Positions 53,052 through 61,314 of a stretch of 64,000 bases of DNA are shown piece by piece. The DNA comes from Desulfoluna limicola (lineage in GTDB: Bacteria > Desulfobacterota > Desulfobacteria > Desulfobacterales > Desulfolunaceae), in assembly GCF_021654575.1 (NCBI RefSeq), contig NZ_AP024488.1:3991501-4055500 (forward strand), in the 5' to 3' direction. A program made the position numbers and the translations under genes. The first letter of the stretch is position 1. Each line of letters begins with the position of its first letter. The notes below the pieces were generated by a model. It was not told where the DNA came from. It worked only from the letters and a program-made list of their open reading frames with translations, and did not search any database.

Positions 53052-53651
53052 TCAGGAGAGGCTGTTTGCCGTGAGCTCTTTCGCCCACTTGCCCTTGTCG
53101 GATTCAATGGGTGTGTACTCCCGGAGCCTGCGGATCAGGTCATCCGGGTTCTCCTCCATCAGGACGATGGAACCGAAGTTCTCTTCAATAAAAGAGTGCC
53201 TCGCCATATGGTGGAAAAAATCCATCAGCTTGTCGTAGTAAGACTCAACATTGAGAAACCCGCAGGGTTTTTCGTGGATGCGCAGCTGGGACCAGGTGAT
53301 GATTTCAAACATCTCCTCCATGGTTCCAAACCCTCCGGGCAGCGCGATGAACCCGTCTGACAGCTCGGCCATAAGAGCCTTTCGCTCGTGCATGGTGTCC
53401 ACGATCCTCAAATCGTCCAGATCGGTCAAGGCCACCTCCATGTCGTAGAGGTGTCGGGTGATCACCCCCGTGACCTCGCCCCCGTTCTTCTTCACGGTTT
53501 CCGCAATCACCCCCATCATCCCCAGGCTTCCGCCGCCGTACACAAGGCGGATGCCGTTTGCGGCCAAGTTCTCACCAAGGGCCTTGGCAGCCTCCACGTA
53601 AACAGGGTTTGACCCGGGGCTTGCCCCACAAAACACACAAATATTTTTCAT
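53052..53651 (-). CDS. LOG family protein
   Basis: A 199-residue protein of the LOG family (TIGR00730). It shows NICVFCGASPG, YGGGSLGMMG and the catalytic PGGFGTMEEMFE motif. Members release cytokinin bases from nucleoside monophosphates in plants, and in bacteria act as nucleoside 5'-monophosphate phosphoribohydrolases. Older labels call them lysine decarboxylases, which is not supported. ATG 53651 has GGAG 11 bases ahead; the frame to 53702 is not supported. It is a single gene in the minus direction. Confidence 0.88.
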   Translation of the reverse strand: MKNICVFCGASPGSNPVYVEAAKALGENLAANGIRLVYGGGSLGMMGVIAETVKKNGGEVTGVITRHLYDMEVALTDLDDLRIVDTMHERKALMAELSDGFIALPGGFGTMEEMFEIITWSQLRIHEKPCGFLNVESYYDKLMDFFHHMARHSFIEENFGSIVLMEENPDDLIRRLREYTPIESDKGKWAKELTANSLS

Positions 53652-53717
53652 ACTGCTTATGTCTCCATCACGATATGTCACAAGCCATTCGGGCAGGGGC
53701 ACATTGGGTTATTTGAT

Positions 53718-53902
53718 GCCTCCGGCGGCAAGGGGTGCCACCTTGAAAGCGGGTTGCAGAAGCCCTTTGCCCCCCGTTCCTCGGGTCACAACACATCCCC
53801 CTTTGATTTTCGTGTCCTTCCTAAAATCAAAGACAAAACATGGTTGTCAAACCCACGTTACAGATCAGGCAAACGTTTGGCCCCGGCAGGGTCGCCGCAG
53901 GC
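53718..53902. repeat. Family A intergenic element, diverged full copy
   Basis: From GCCTCCGGCGGC to GTCGCCGCAGGC (53891-53902), 185 bp. It has the AAGGGG/CACCTT pair, CCCCCCGTTCCTCGGG, GATCAGGCAAACG and CCCCGGCAGGG. It lies between two minus-strand genes. Confidence 0.8.
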
Positions 53903-53913
53903 CATCATGTTGT

Positions 53914-54339
53914 TTATAAATTGAACGTCATCACGAGTTCCGCATGCCCCGTGTGGTCATCTGTTTTCTCTTCCACGATTTTAAAACCGCAGCGTTCATA
54001 GAACCCGGTACTGTTCTTGTTTTCTTTGTAAACAGTAAGCGTCAAGCTCTGGCGCACCTCTTTTGCTTTTGCCATCAACTGCCTGCCAAGGCCCTCCCCT
54101 TGAGCTCCGGGTGACACAAAAATCGCCGCAAGGGAGTCTTCGTAGAGGGAGACAAACCCCTTGATGGCGCCCTCATCCTCAACCACATAGGTTTCTGATG
54201 CAGGGAGATAGACCTCCTGCATCTCCGGCACCTTGGACTCCCAAAACTCCCCGGCCACAAAATCATGGGCCTTGATGGACGCTTCGAGCCAGATCTCGAG
54301 CACCCGGTCCATGTCGGCTGGGTCAAACGAACGGATCAT
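53914..54339 (-). CDS. GNAT family acetyltransferase
   Basis: A 141-residue N-acetyltransferase of the GNAT fold, with the acetyl-CoA segment QGEGLGRQLMAKAKE and the FYERCGFKIV strand near the end. The order IRSFDPADMDRVLEIW at the N-terminus is typical of the YjaB-like group. Substrate unknown. ATG 54339 has a GAGAGGG stretch a few bases ahead. It is a different protein from the other GNAT enzyme at 47236 and shares only the fold. Confidence 0.84.
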   Translation of the reverse strand: MIRSFDPADMDRVLEIWLEASIKAHDFVAGEFWESKVPEMQEVYLPASETYVVEDEGAIKGFVSLYEDSLAAIFVSPGAQGEGLGRQLMAKAKEVRQSLTLTVYKENKNSTGFYERCGFKIVEEKTDDHTGHAELVMTFNL

Positions 54340-54602
54340 ACGCCCTCTCAATGAACCTTATGCAATTAAGACGGATTAGCCTCTGAAACGGCCCGATGGG
54401 CCTTTTCTGAACAATAGGGTGAAATTATGGCGGCAAACGTCATTTGTCAAATATTCAACCGCAATCCCATCATCGTGAGTGCCGGGTTTGATTTATCATG
54501 ATGCACAGGACTCCCCAGCTGATGAGGGAACTATCATGATCTTAGGAGGAATGGTTGTTCATTTTACCTGCCGTCGTGGCCAACATGGAAAAAACCTATG
54601 AG

Positions 54603-54677
54603 CCATGAAGCGCATGAAGAAAAACAGAACCGCTTTTTGCGGCGAAGCCGCCTTCATGCTCTTCATGACCTTCATGG
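54603..54677. repeat. CATGAAG-array with central hairpin
   Basis: CATGAAGCGCATGAAG, a GCGGC/GCCGC hairpin in the middle, then CTTCATGCTCTTCATGACC and TTCATGG. The 9-base period of CATGAAG units appears in inverted halves. A related array is at 61843. Confidence 0.6.
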
Positions 54678-54821
54678 TAGGCCTGCTTTTTGCCTGCAAA
54701 CCAGGGTTGGTTTATAAACCGGAAACGAATGAAGTACGAGAACAATGCCTCCCCCCCTTCCTTTTTTGACGTTGTGGGAAGGCCGGGAGCGCATGGATAA
54801 ACCGCTGATGAGATATACCCA

Positions 54822-54856
54822 TAAAAAAGGGCAGGCCCGACATAACGGGCCTGCCC
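54822..54856 (-). terminator. Intrinsic terminator of the histidine kinase transcript
   Basis: GGGCAGGCCCG and CGGGCCTGCCC form a perfect 11-bp stem (54829-54856). On the minus strand it is followed by TTTTTT. The only upstream minus-strand gene is the kinase, whose stop is 212 bases before it. Confidence 0.88.
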
Positions 54857-54878
54857 CTTCAATTCCTGCAACCATAAT

Positions 54879-54917
54879 CCACGACGTTCACGAAACGCCC
54901 TTCGGGCGACACGAAGA
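54879..54917. repeat. CACGAAG-type dispersed repeat
   Basis: TCCACGACGTTCACGAAACG, then GCCCTTCGGGCGACACGAAG. Second copy of the repeat at 48884. Confidence 0.6.
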
Positions 54918-54941
54918 ACGTTGAATACCATCCGTTGTTTT

Positions 54942-55041
54942 CACGGGCGGAGCCCGTCAGCGAATGTAATCGGCCTGAGGAACGAGGGCCGAGAGCTGTC
55001 GCCATAGGGTTTCAAGGTGCCCCCACCTTGCCGCCGGAGGC
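54942..55041. repeat. Family A element in the kinase 3' region
   Basis: ACGGGCGGAGCCCGT hairpin, AACGAGGGCCGAGAG, GGGTTTCAAGGTGCCCC and GCCGCCGGAGGC (55030-55041), 26 bp from the kinase stop. The rest of 54340-55067 is described in the neighbouring entries. Confidence 0.83.
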
Positions 55042-55067
55042 ATGGTTTTAACCAATGGTGACCGCCA

Positions 55068-56270
55068 TCAGATACAAAGCAGAATCGTATCGTCCCCTTC
55101 GCCCACCTGGTGCACCGCTTTCTGCCCGCCCATGGACCCGGCCTCCAGGGGCAGGAAGAGCGACGCGGATGTCCCTTTTCCCGGCTGGCTTGTAAACGCC
55201 ACGGCACCGTGATGATCCTGCATGATCCGGCTCACCAGCGCCAGTCCGAGGCCTTTTCCCCGGTTGTCGTCCCCATGCTCCGTGGAAAAATACGGGTCGA
55301 GGACCTTCTCCAGCACCTCAGGCTCCATGCCGCACCCGGTGTCTTCCACGACAATCTGAAGGTACATGCCGGGGGCCAGGTCAAATCTACCGACCTTGGC
55401 GTTGGCCTTGGTTAGATGGACGTTCCGGGTCTCGATGCGCAGGGTCCCACCATCTGGCATGGCCTTGTCGGCGTTGATGCACAGGTTCATGAGGGCACTT
55501 TGGACCTTGACGGCATCTCCGAACACCAGGTGTTCATCGGCCAGGGGCACAAGGGAGACATCCACGCGGCTTTTTAGGGTGTAGGGAAGCATAAAGAGGG
55601 TGTCGTCGATCATCTCGTGGAGATCCATCACCGATGACCGAGAGTTACACCGGTTTCCCATGGCCTGAAGTCTGCCGCAGAGGTTTTCCGCACTTTCCGT
55701 GGAACCGGAAATCATGCGCACGGCCTGCCTTGCCATCTCATCGAGGCTCTCTTCTTCCGCCTCCAGCAGATCCGTTGCCAGGCGGATGACGCCCAGGGTG
55801 TCTCGAAGGTCGTGGCCCACCCCTCCCGTCACCTGGCCCACGGTATTCATCACGTGGGAGTGCCGAAAATGGTTCTCCAGCCGTTTCATCTCCGAGGTGT
55901 CCCGGAAAAGCAGCTGAAGAAGACGGCACCCGTCGCTCTCCATGAGCGACGGCCGAACCTCCACATCCCTTAAGGCCCCGTCCACATGCTCAATCCGGGT
56001 TTCAAGGACAGGCATCTCCATGTCATAGGCCCTGGTCTGGCCACACCCCTGAAGTATGTAAAAGTCCATGGGGTATAAAAAGGCTTCCCGCAGGTCCTCA
56101 AGGGATTTGGGCTCTGTCAGCCCCGTGATTTTTGTAAAGGCCTTGTTCACACCGAGAACCCTGCCGCTGTCCACGTCCATGAGCAGCATGCCGTCAAAAA
56201 GGTCGTCCATCATTTTCCGGTAACACGCCGCCATGGCCTGCAGCACGTTCTCCCTGGCAGTTCCCGCCAT
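55068..56270 (-). CDS. PAS-domain sensor histidine kinase
   Basis: A 400-residue cytoplasmic histidine kinase. Residues 20-130 are a PAS domain (LFDGMLLMDVDSGRVLGVNKAFTKITGL). The H-box is GQVTGGVGHDLRDTLGVI, with the phosphoacceptor histidine followed by Asp and Leu. The ATPase has the N box NLCINADKAM, the G1 DTGCGM and the G2 GKGLGLALV. No membrane helix or receiver domain is present, so it acts through a separate response regulator, which does not adjoin it. GGAG lies about 11 bases before the ATG. A terminator 212 bases after the stop ends its transcript. The signal sensed by the PAS domain is unknown. Confidence 0.88.
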   Translation of the reverse strand: MAGTARENVLQAMAACYRKMMDDLFDGMLLMDVDSGRVLGVNKAFTKITGLTEPKSLEDLREAFLYPMDFYILQGCGQTRAYDMEMPVLETRIEHVDGALRDVEVRPSLMESDGCRLLQLLFRDTSEMKRLENHFRHSHVMNTVGQVTGGVGHDLRDTLGVIRLATDLLEAEEESLDEMARQAVRMISGSTESAENLCGRLQAMGNRCNSRSSVMDLHEMIDDTLFMLPYTLKSRVDVSLVPLADEHLVFGDAVKVQSALMNLCINADKAMPDGGTLRIETRNVHLTKANAKVGRFDLAPGMYLQIVVEDTGCGMEPEVLEKVLDPYFSTEHGDDNRGKGLGLALVSRIMQDHHGAVAFTSQPGKGTSASLFLPLEAGSMGGQKAVHQVGEGDDTILLCI

Positions 56271-56320
56271 ACCCTGTCTCCATCTGTCGTATATTCAATA
56301 TAACAATTCAGCTCAATATT

Positions 56321-56452
56321 GCCTCCGGCAGCCCTGCCCGGGGCCAAGCTTTTGCCTGATCCATAAAAGTTGGTTTGACACACAGGTTTCAAAACCCACT
56401 CATGTGCCAAACCCGTGTCGAAAAACGACCCGCCAGGGGCAGCTTTTGGAAG
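56321..56452. repeat. Family A element, left half
   Basis: GCCTCCGGCAGC, CCTGCCCGGGGCC, GATCCATAAAAGTTGG and CACAGG pieces in the order of other copies; the right end is lost. It starts in the 1.58-kb gene-free stretch 56271-57850. From 56453 to 57002 I see nothing else. Confidence 0.6.
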
Positions 56453-57002
56453 CTGAACAGTTGCATAGTCTCTCATCAAAATGACGCCGGATTGCACGCC
56501 CGCTTCGCCATGATCCCACGCAGGGAAAACACAGCCCACCTCATTTGTCGTCTCGCCGGAGACAAACTTTAGACATTATTTGTTAAATCCTAACATGTTA
56601 CCCATGAAATCAACCTGTGCCTGTCAAAAAAATCCGTTTCCCTGCCGTGGCAACCAGATCCAGACACACGCCCAAATATGCCGAGCCCACCAAGGCAATG
56701 GCTCCGCAGCACCCCTCACCGGTGGCTCTTTTTTAAGAAGCCCCAATAAACCTGTTTATACTATACGTCGAAATGTCAGCGACCGAAGTCATTCCGATAA
56801 AAGGCAACCGTCAAAAGGAGCCTCATTCGGAGTCATCTTGCGACCATGGATCCCCGTCACTCGATTCGCCAACAGCATCATGAAACGTACCATCATGGTT
56901 TTCCATGACGCTTCCGAGTGCCCTGGCACCCGGGGAAGACGAAAACGAGGAGACGTCGTTACGCGCACTGAAACAGGCCTCTTCCCAAGAGCGATAGCAT
57001 TG

Positions 57003-57103
57003 CCTCACCCTCCGAACGAAGGCTCCGAATGCGGCTGCAACACGATGACCTTCACGCATTCGCCATTGGGTTTCAAGGTGCCCCCACCTTGGTCGCCGGA
57101 GGC
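57003..57103. repeat. Family A element, GGGTTTCAAGGTG subtype
   Basis: CACGCATTCGCC, GGGTTTCAAGGTGCCCCC and GGTCGCCGGAGGC; the end has one extra base. It matches 39170-39261 and 54942-55041. Confidence 0.8.
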
Positions 57104-57268
57104 ATGCTTTTGCCCCTCTCATGATCGTGGCGCCCCCAGCCAGTGACCCGAGTCACTGCCCCCCTCAAAAAAGTGACCCCAAGGCGCTGACCTTATTCAG
57201 CATTTGCCATAAGCCTTACCTATCATCCGGGTTCTTTCCCAAGCAGCGCGCCGCAAGCTGAGAACCAC

Positions 57269-57518
57269 ATAACCCGAATATTTCATGAGAGAACAATCAG
57301 ACCAAAGCAACAACATGTCATCACTGATAGTTACGGTCAAAAATTAAGACATGTCAAAAACACAAAATGTAATTCACGGTTTCCTGCTCGCTTTTCTCAC
57401 CCTTCCGGCGAGCCGAGTGCACCCATCTTCTGCGTTATCGGAGCGTTGAGGTAAACCATGACATCTGCTGCTCTGATGCCTTGAATATGGGTGCACTCAA
57501 CTCGTGAAATATCCGGGT
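57269..57518 (+). repeat. Family B element (MITE-like), best-preserved copy
   Basis: Left end AACCCGAATATTTCATGAGA (57269-57288) and right end CTCGTGAAATATCCGGGTT (57500-57518) form terminal inverted repeats. The internal arms CGAGCCGAGTGCACCC (57409-57424) and GGGTGCACTCAACTCG (57489-57504) pair almost perfectly. There is no reading frame inside. Confidence 0.82.
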
Positions 57519-57547
57519 TTGGTCAATCAAACGAGACTGAAAAAGAA

Positions 57548-57594
57548 TGGCAATCAAAAAAAACAAAGGCCCCCGGCATCACTGCCGGGGGCCT
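57548..57594 (-). terminator. Strong intrinsic terminator on the minus strand
   Basis: GGCCCCCGGC and GCCGGGGGCC form a perfect 10-bp stem around ATCACT (57569-57594). On the minus strand it is followed by TTTGTTTTTTTT. The nearest minus-strand gene (S1 protein) ends 257 bases before it. Confidence 0.9.
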
Positions 57595-57740
57595 ATAGAT
57601 TCGCACATACGCCAAGCCAAACTGCTTAATCAGGGAGGGTATGAATCCATCTGCGCCGGGGAAGCAGGTGCGCCCCGCCTCCCGTTTTTTTCTACGTACG
57701 CCCCTGAAAAAGCTCACGCAAATAATAAATGTACACTCTT
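57550..57740 (-). ncRNA. Candidate small RNA or S1 mRNA 3' end
   Basis: On the minus strand, a TATTAT box lies near 57735, followed by about 180 bases ending at the terminator. GGGAGG and CCCTCC can form a stem enclosing a GC-rich part (GCGGGGCGC...GGCGCAG). The sequence does not match 6S, 4.5S, tmRNA or RNase P motifs that I can check by eye. Read-through from the S1 gene is the alternative. Nothing else is seen in the gap from 57519 to 57749. Confidence 0.4.
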
Positions 57741-57749
57741 GATAGAAAT

Positions 57750-57832
57750 GCCGCTGTGATTTGACCTGAGGCACGAAGGTTAAAGCGCTGCGGAAACCAG
57801 CTGTCAAGGTGGCTCACCTTGCCGCCGGAGGC
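57750..57832. repeat. Family A element beside the S1 gene
   Basis: A CGCTGTGATTTGACC-type stem, GAGGCACGAAGG, then the AAGGTGGCTCACCTT hairpin and GCCGCCGGAGGC (57821-57832), 18 bp from the S1 gene stop codon, followed by GCTTTTTT. Confidence 0.85.
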
Positions 57833-57850
57833 ATCGCTTTTTTGCATGGT

Positions 57851-58642
57851 TTAGTTTAGCGTCACCCTTAAGCTGATACGCTCACGCTCTGGGTCAATGC
57901 TCAGGACAACAACGTCGATCTCATCGCCTTTGCTGAAGTCCTCAAGAGACACCTCATCGCCATCGCCCCGTAAAATATCCGACGGAAAAACATGCCCCAC
58001 AGCACCGCCTTCAAGCTCGACAAAGAGACCCATGTTGGTCACGGACTGGATCGTGCCTGAGACGTTGTCGTTCTTTTTGTGAGTGGCAGCAAACAGCTCC
58101 CATGGATTCTCATGGCACTGCTTCAGTCCAAGGGAAAATCGCCCCCGCTCTGCATGGACATCCAACACCATCACCTCAACAAGATCACCCACGGCCACCA
58201 TTTTGGATGGGTGCATGTTCCTGTCGGTCCAATGCATCTCAGAGACGTGAACGATCCCTTCAACCCCCTCTTCGACGTCTACGAAGCACCCGTAGTCAAC
58301 AATACGGGTGACACGCCCCTCCAAGCGAGTGCCTTCCGGGTAACGCTCGGCAATGCCCACCCATGGGTTCTCCTGACATTGCTTCAGCCCCAGGGAGAGA
58401 CGACGAGACTCTTCATTGACGGACAGCACCATCGCTTCTACAAGGTCGCCCTCGGTCACCACGTCGGATGGGTGCCCGACCTTTGAGGTCCAACGCATGT
58501 CGGTGATGTGAAGAAACCCCTCAACCCCGTCTTCGACGTCAACAAAACACCCGTACTCAAGAAACCGGGTCACACGGCCTTGTATACGGGAACCTTCAGG
58601 GTAACGGCTGGCAATTGTTGCCACTGGATCTGTTGTATTCAT
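57851..58642 (-). CDS. Short three-domain S1 RNA-binding protein
   Basis: A 263-residue RNA-binding protein made of three S1 (OB-fold) domains: about 18-85, 106-175 and 187-258. Domains one, two and three correspond to domains 3, 4 and 5 of ribosomal protein S1 (rpsA): IAERYPEGTRLEGRVT, VHVSEMHWTDRN, HPSKMVAVGD and LGLKQCHENPW are nearly the same words as in E. coli S1. It lacks the ribosome-binding first two domains. It could regulate mRNA translation or be a decayed S1 copy, but the frame is intact. ATG 58642 has AGGAA ahead. The terminator 257 bases after it may end its transcript. The main rpsA is not in this window. Confidence 0.85.
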   Translation of the reverse strand: MNTTDPVATIASRYPEGSRIQGRVTRFLEYGCFVDVEDGVEGFLHITDMRWTSKVGHPSDVVTEGDLVEAMVLSVNEESRRLSLGLKQCQENPWVGIAERYPEGTRLEGRVTRIVDYGCFVDVEEGVEGIVHVSEMHWTDRNMHPSKMVAVGDLVEVMVLDVHAERGRFSLGLKQCHENPWELFAATHKKNDNVSGTIQSVTNMGLFVELEGGAVGHVFPSDILRGDGDEVSLEDFSKGDEIDVVVLSIDPERERISLRVTLN

Positions 58643-58725
58643 ATCTCTTCCTGCCCAAATCGTTGCCATCGCCCGTGTAAGGGCCGAAGCCAAATATAAG
58701 TTAAAAAAAGGTAACTATTAAGTGC

Positions 58726-58846
58726 GCCTCCGGCGGCCAGGGGATTTTTAGCCTAAGTGGCTTCGCCACCCCTGGACCCCAGGTTGCGAATGTTCTCGAC
58801 CCTCGTTCCTCAGGTCGATCACATTCGCTGACGGGCGTTGCCCGTG
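58726..58846. repeat. Family A element with a hairpin inserted in a stem
   Basis: GCCTCCGGCGGC, then CCAGGGG and ACCCCTGG arms that normally enclose 2-4 bases but here hold about 25 (including GTGGCTTCGCCAC, itself a hairpin). It ends with GACGGGCGTTGCCCGTGA. The gap 58847-59024 also holds the inverted CACGAAG copy. Confidence 0.85.
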
Positions 58847-58871
58847 AACAACGACTGAAACGTTTAACACC

Positions 58872-58910
58872 CCTTCGTGCAGCCCGAAGGGCGCTTCGTG
58901 CTCTTCGGGG
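58872..58910. repeat. CACGAAG-type dispersed repeat, inverted
   Basis: CTTCGTGCAGCCCGAAGGGC, then GCTTCGTGCTCTTCGGGG. Reverse complement of the repeat at 48884 and 54879. Confidence 0.6.
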
Positions 58911-59024
58911 TGTTTAACCTATTCGCTACCCACTATCCACTGGCTCGCGCAGCGACCCCTCGAACCAAGAACGAAGAACCAGGAACGAAGAACGCTTTTC
59001 CCCTATTCACTGACCCGCGCAGCC

Positions 59025-59621
59025 CTACTCCCCCTGCACCTGGACCTCGACCTTTGAAATGAACTTCATGGCCTCAAGCTTTTTATAAATCTCTTTTTTA
59101 AAGGTGGATTTGGAGCCGGTAAGGGTAATGACACTCATGATTTTATGGTCACGCAACCGTGTGAATTTAATGGTGCCGTAGGAGTCTTTCAGCATGGTTT
59201 CAACAATGTACTCGGCATCAATGGTTTCAGCCGCGATGTACCTCTCGATTCTGACGGTTTTCAGGTTGTTCCGGTCGCTGGATGCCGACGACCCGGCAAC
59301 CCGACGTTGGGACACGCCGGCCCCGCTCCTCTCTTCAACGGTCTTGGTCCCGCGCGGCGGTGCCAGAAGGTTCAACCCGGCCTCGAGTAAAATGTTCTCA
59401 ATCTTGGCGGCGAATTCGAGTTGGGTGATGTAGTTGTTAAACGGCAGCACCACAAACCGGACGTTTTCCTCAACAACCGGAACGTACTCGTACGTTGTCT
59501 CAGGGGCCCCGAACCGGTTCAGCCGTTTCAAGGTTGAGCAGCTGCTGAACAAGAGCACAAGAGACAACAAAATCAGAAATTTGACACCCACGGACGTGAA
59601 CACGTTGCTGTTTTTAAACAT
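59025..59621 (-). CDS. Predicted lipoprotein
   Basis: A 198-residue exported protein with a lipobox: the hydrophobic run LILLSLVLLF is followed by SSC, so Cys would be acylated and anchor the protein. The mature part (VPVVEENVRFVVLPFNNYITQLEFAAKIENILLEAGLNLL onward, split for length: VPVVEENVRFVVLPFNNY) is alpha/beta. It has a GTKTVEE segment and a C-terminal VITLTGSKSTFKKEIYKKLE. I do not recognise the family; it is similar in layout to lipoproteins that assist surface assembly. ATG 59621 has AAAGGG ahead; the frame to 59693 is rejected. A single minus-strand gene. Confidence 0.7.
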   Translation of the reverse strand: MFKNSNVFTSVGVKFLILLSLVLLFSSCSTLKRLNRFGAPETTYEYVPVVEENVRFVVLPFNNYITQLEFAAKIENILLEAGLNLLAPPRGTKTVEERSGAGVSQRRVAGSSASSDRNNLKTVRIERYIAAETIDAEYIVETMLKDSYGTIKFTRLRDHKIMSVITLTGSKSTFKKEIYKKLEAMKFISKVEVQVQGE

Positions 59622-59791
59622 TTCAATCCCTTTACCTTCGTAAACGTACCTTCCATGATGAACCCAGAATGCAAAGGCGTGCCTCACACGCACCGATAGC
59701 TTCCGAGCCCCCTCTCCGCTTCCCCACGGGGGGGAAATAGTAGTTCATTAATAACAGCAATTGAATGTTTTTTTCTAAATTTTAAAACATT

Positions 59792-59895
59792 GTCTCCGGC
59801 GGCCAGGGTGGCGAAGCCACTGTAGCGAAAACACCTGGAAACCCTATGGCGAATGCGTTTAGGTCGCCGTGATGCGATCGCTTTTGAGGCATTCG
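59792..59895. repeat. Family A element, inverted GGGTTTC subtype
   Basis: GTCTCCGGCGGCC, AGGGTGGCGAAGCCACT hairpin, then CCTGGAAACCCTATGGCG and a GAATGCG end. It is inverted relative to 39170 and 54942. The rest of 59622-60307 holds no gene; the long open frames there are shadows. Confidence 0.7.
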
Positions 59896-60307
59896 CGTGA
59901 AGGGTAGGGTATTGCGACCGTTTTGGAGAAGAGACCTGTTCCATTTTTTGCGTATCGACAGATCACCGATTTCGTCTTTCCCGGCTGCCAGGTATGCGCC
60001 AGGATGTGAGCTACCAGGCTTGTCAGGTAGATCGTCACCCTTTGGAAGGCGGATGACCGGGGAGCCATGTCTCCCAACGCAAACAGCCCCTGAACACGCT
60101 GTCCAGAGGCTGCTCTCCCGTTCATTCCAATCAAATGCAGTTAAACCGAAGGATGCGCTTTGCACGTAAGCTCAGGGCCTTACCACCATTTAATTATGCA
60201 CGATCTGTATGGCCAGCACCGTGCGCGTTAAAAATGACCGCAGGCCCGCAAAGCATTGTGGACACGCCCAGTAACGGCCGTTGTATCATTATTTTCCAGC
60301 GATGCCC

Positions 60308-61273
60308 TTATCCCTCCTGGTCGTTAAGCTTCAGGGTTAAGGCAATGGCTGCCATGGCCATCTTCTCTTCCTTGCTGATCTTCTTTCCAAACCCCAAAAA
60401 CCCGCCCCCGGAGGCTTCAGCCACCTCCTTGGAGATAAGCAGGAGAGAGACCTTGAAAAGCATGGCCTCGTCGGCATCAAAGCGAGAGTCAACCAGCTCC
60501 TGCACCCGTTGAAGCGCATCAATGGTGTTGCCCCCCCTAGCAATAATGCCGTTGATGATCTCCCCTGCCTGGTGGGCCGATTCAGCCAGGACTCTCTGCA
60601 ACAGCACGCTGGGCTGCTCTTTGGCTTTTGCAAGGATCTTCGTCAGGGACTTGACCTCCTTTTTATCCACCACCCCATCCGCCGCCGCAACGGTCAGAAA
60701 CACCAGGTAAGGCGCCTGCATCAGCAGCTCCCACTCTTCAGGGGTCAGGTCGCCCTCTTTACTGGCTCCCCCGGGCTCTGAATCAAACGAGTCCGCATAG
60801 GCTGCCTGCCACACCGGGTACGCCAGCTCATGCCCTTCGATGCCGTCAAAAAACGCATCCAGATTGGCCTCCTGGCTTGCTTGAGCTTCTTCCGGATACT
60901 CCAGCAGCTTGGGTCGGTAAATGGCAAACCCCTTCTCATGGGAGTCAGGCCGATACGGCAGAGCAAGGGTACACGCCATCTCATAGTCGTCGTAGCCGCG
61001 GATTTGAACGATAAGGGCGTCAAACCGCCCTTCATCCAACGTGACGAACCCGTCCATGATAAACACAGCACCCTTTGCGTTCGATTCGTTGGCGTCAAGC
61101 TTGCCGTACCCATACGCAATGGCCTCTTCAGAATCCGAGAAAGCGATTCTCTCCATGGATACGTCATTGCCCTGATCCAGCATCCCCAAGATGGGAACCA
61201 GGATTTCCCCGTCGGACACACTCCAGACCGCATGCACGGCTTTTTCCCCGGCCATCTTAAAAATCTCGTTCAT
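60308..61273 (-). CDS. TerB-like C-terminal domain protein
   Basis: A 321-residue protein. The last ~130 residues (LMQAPYLVFLTVAAADGVVDKKEVKSL, split for length, then KILAKAKEQ) follow the TerB-like tellurite-resistance fold, a helical domain often used as a sensor or scaffold. The first ~190 residues (FKMAGEKAVHAVWSVSDGEILVPIL) are alpha/beta and not recognised. No signal peptide or membrane helix. ATG 61273 has a GAGGGGGG run ahead; ATG 61276 is a near alternative. It follows the small DUF3566-like gene on the same strand with about 130 bases between, including a repeat, so the two may be co-transcribed. Function unknown. Confidence 0.7.
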   Translation of the reverse strand: MNEIFKMAGEKAVHAVWSVSDGEILVPILGMLDQGNDVSMERIAFSDSEEAIAYGYGKLDANESNAKGAVFIMDGFVTLDEGRFDALIVQIRGYDDYEMACTLALPYRPDSHEKGFAIYRPKLLEYPEEAQASQEANLDAFFDGIEGHELAYPVWQAAYADSFDSEPGGASKEGDLTPEEWELLMQAPYLVFLTVAAADGVVDKKEVKSLTKILAKAKEQPSVLLQRVLAESAHQAGEIINGIIARGGNTIDALQRVQELVDSRFDADEAMLFKVSLLLISKEVAEASGGGFLGFGKKISKEEKMAMAAIALTLKLNDQEG

Positions 61274-61314
61274 CATCCCCCCTCGTGAAACAGGATAAGT
61301 TATATGATAACTCT

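Noticed and set aside
56580..57146. A 188-residue plus-strand frame in the gene-free stretch
   Set aside because: Its second half is encoded by a family A repeat, its composition is unlike neighbouring proteins, and it has no supporting ribosome site.
57523..57807. A 94-residue minus-strand frame over the terminator and candidate RNA
   Set aside because: It crosses a strong terminator hairpin and a repeat, so translation is unlikely.
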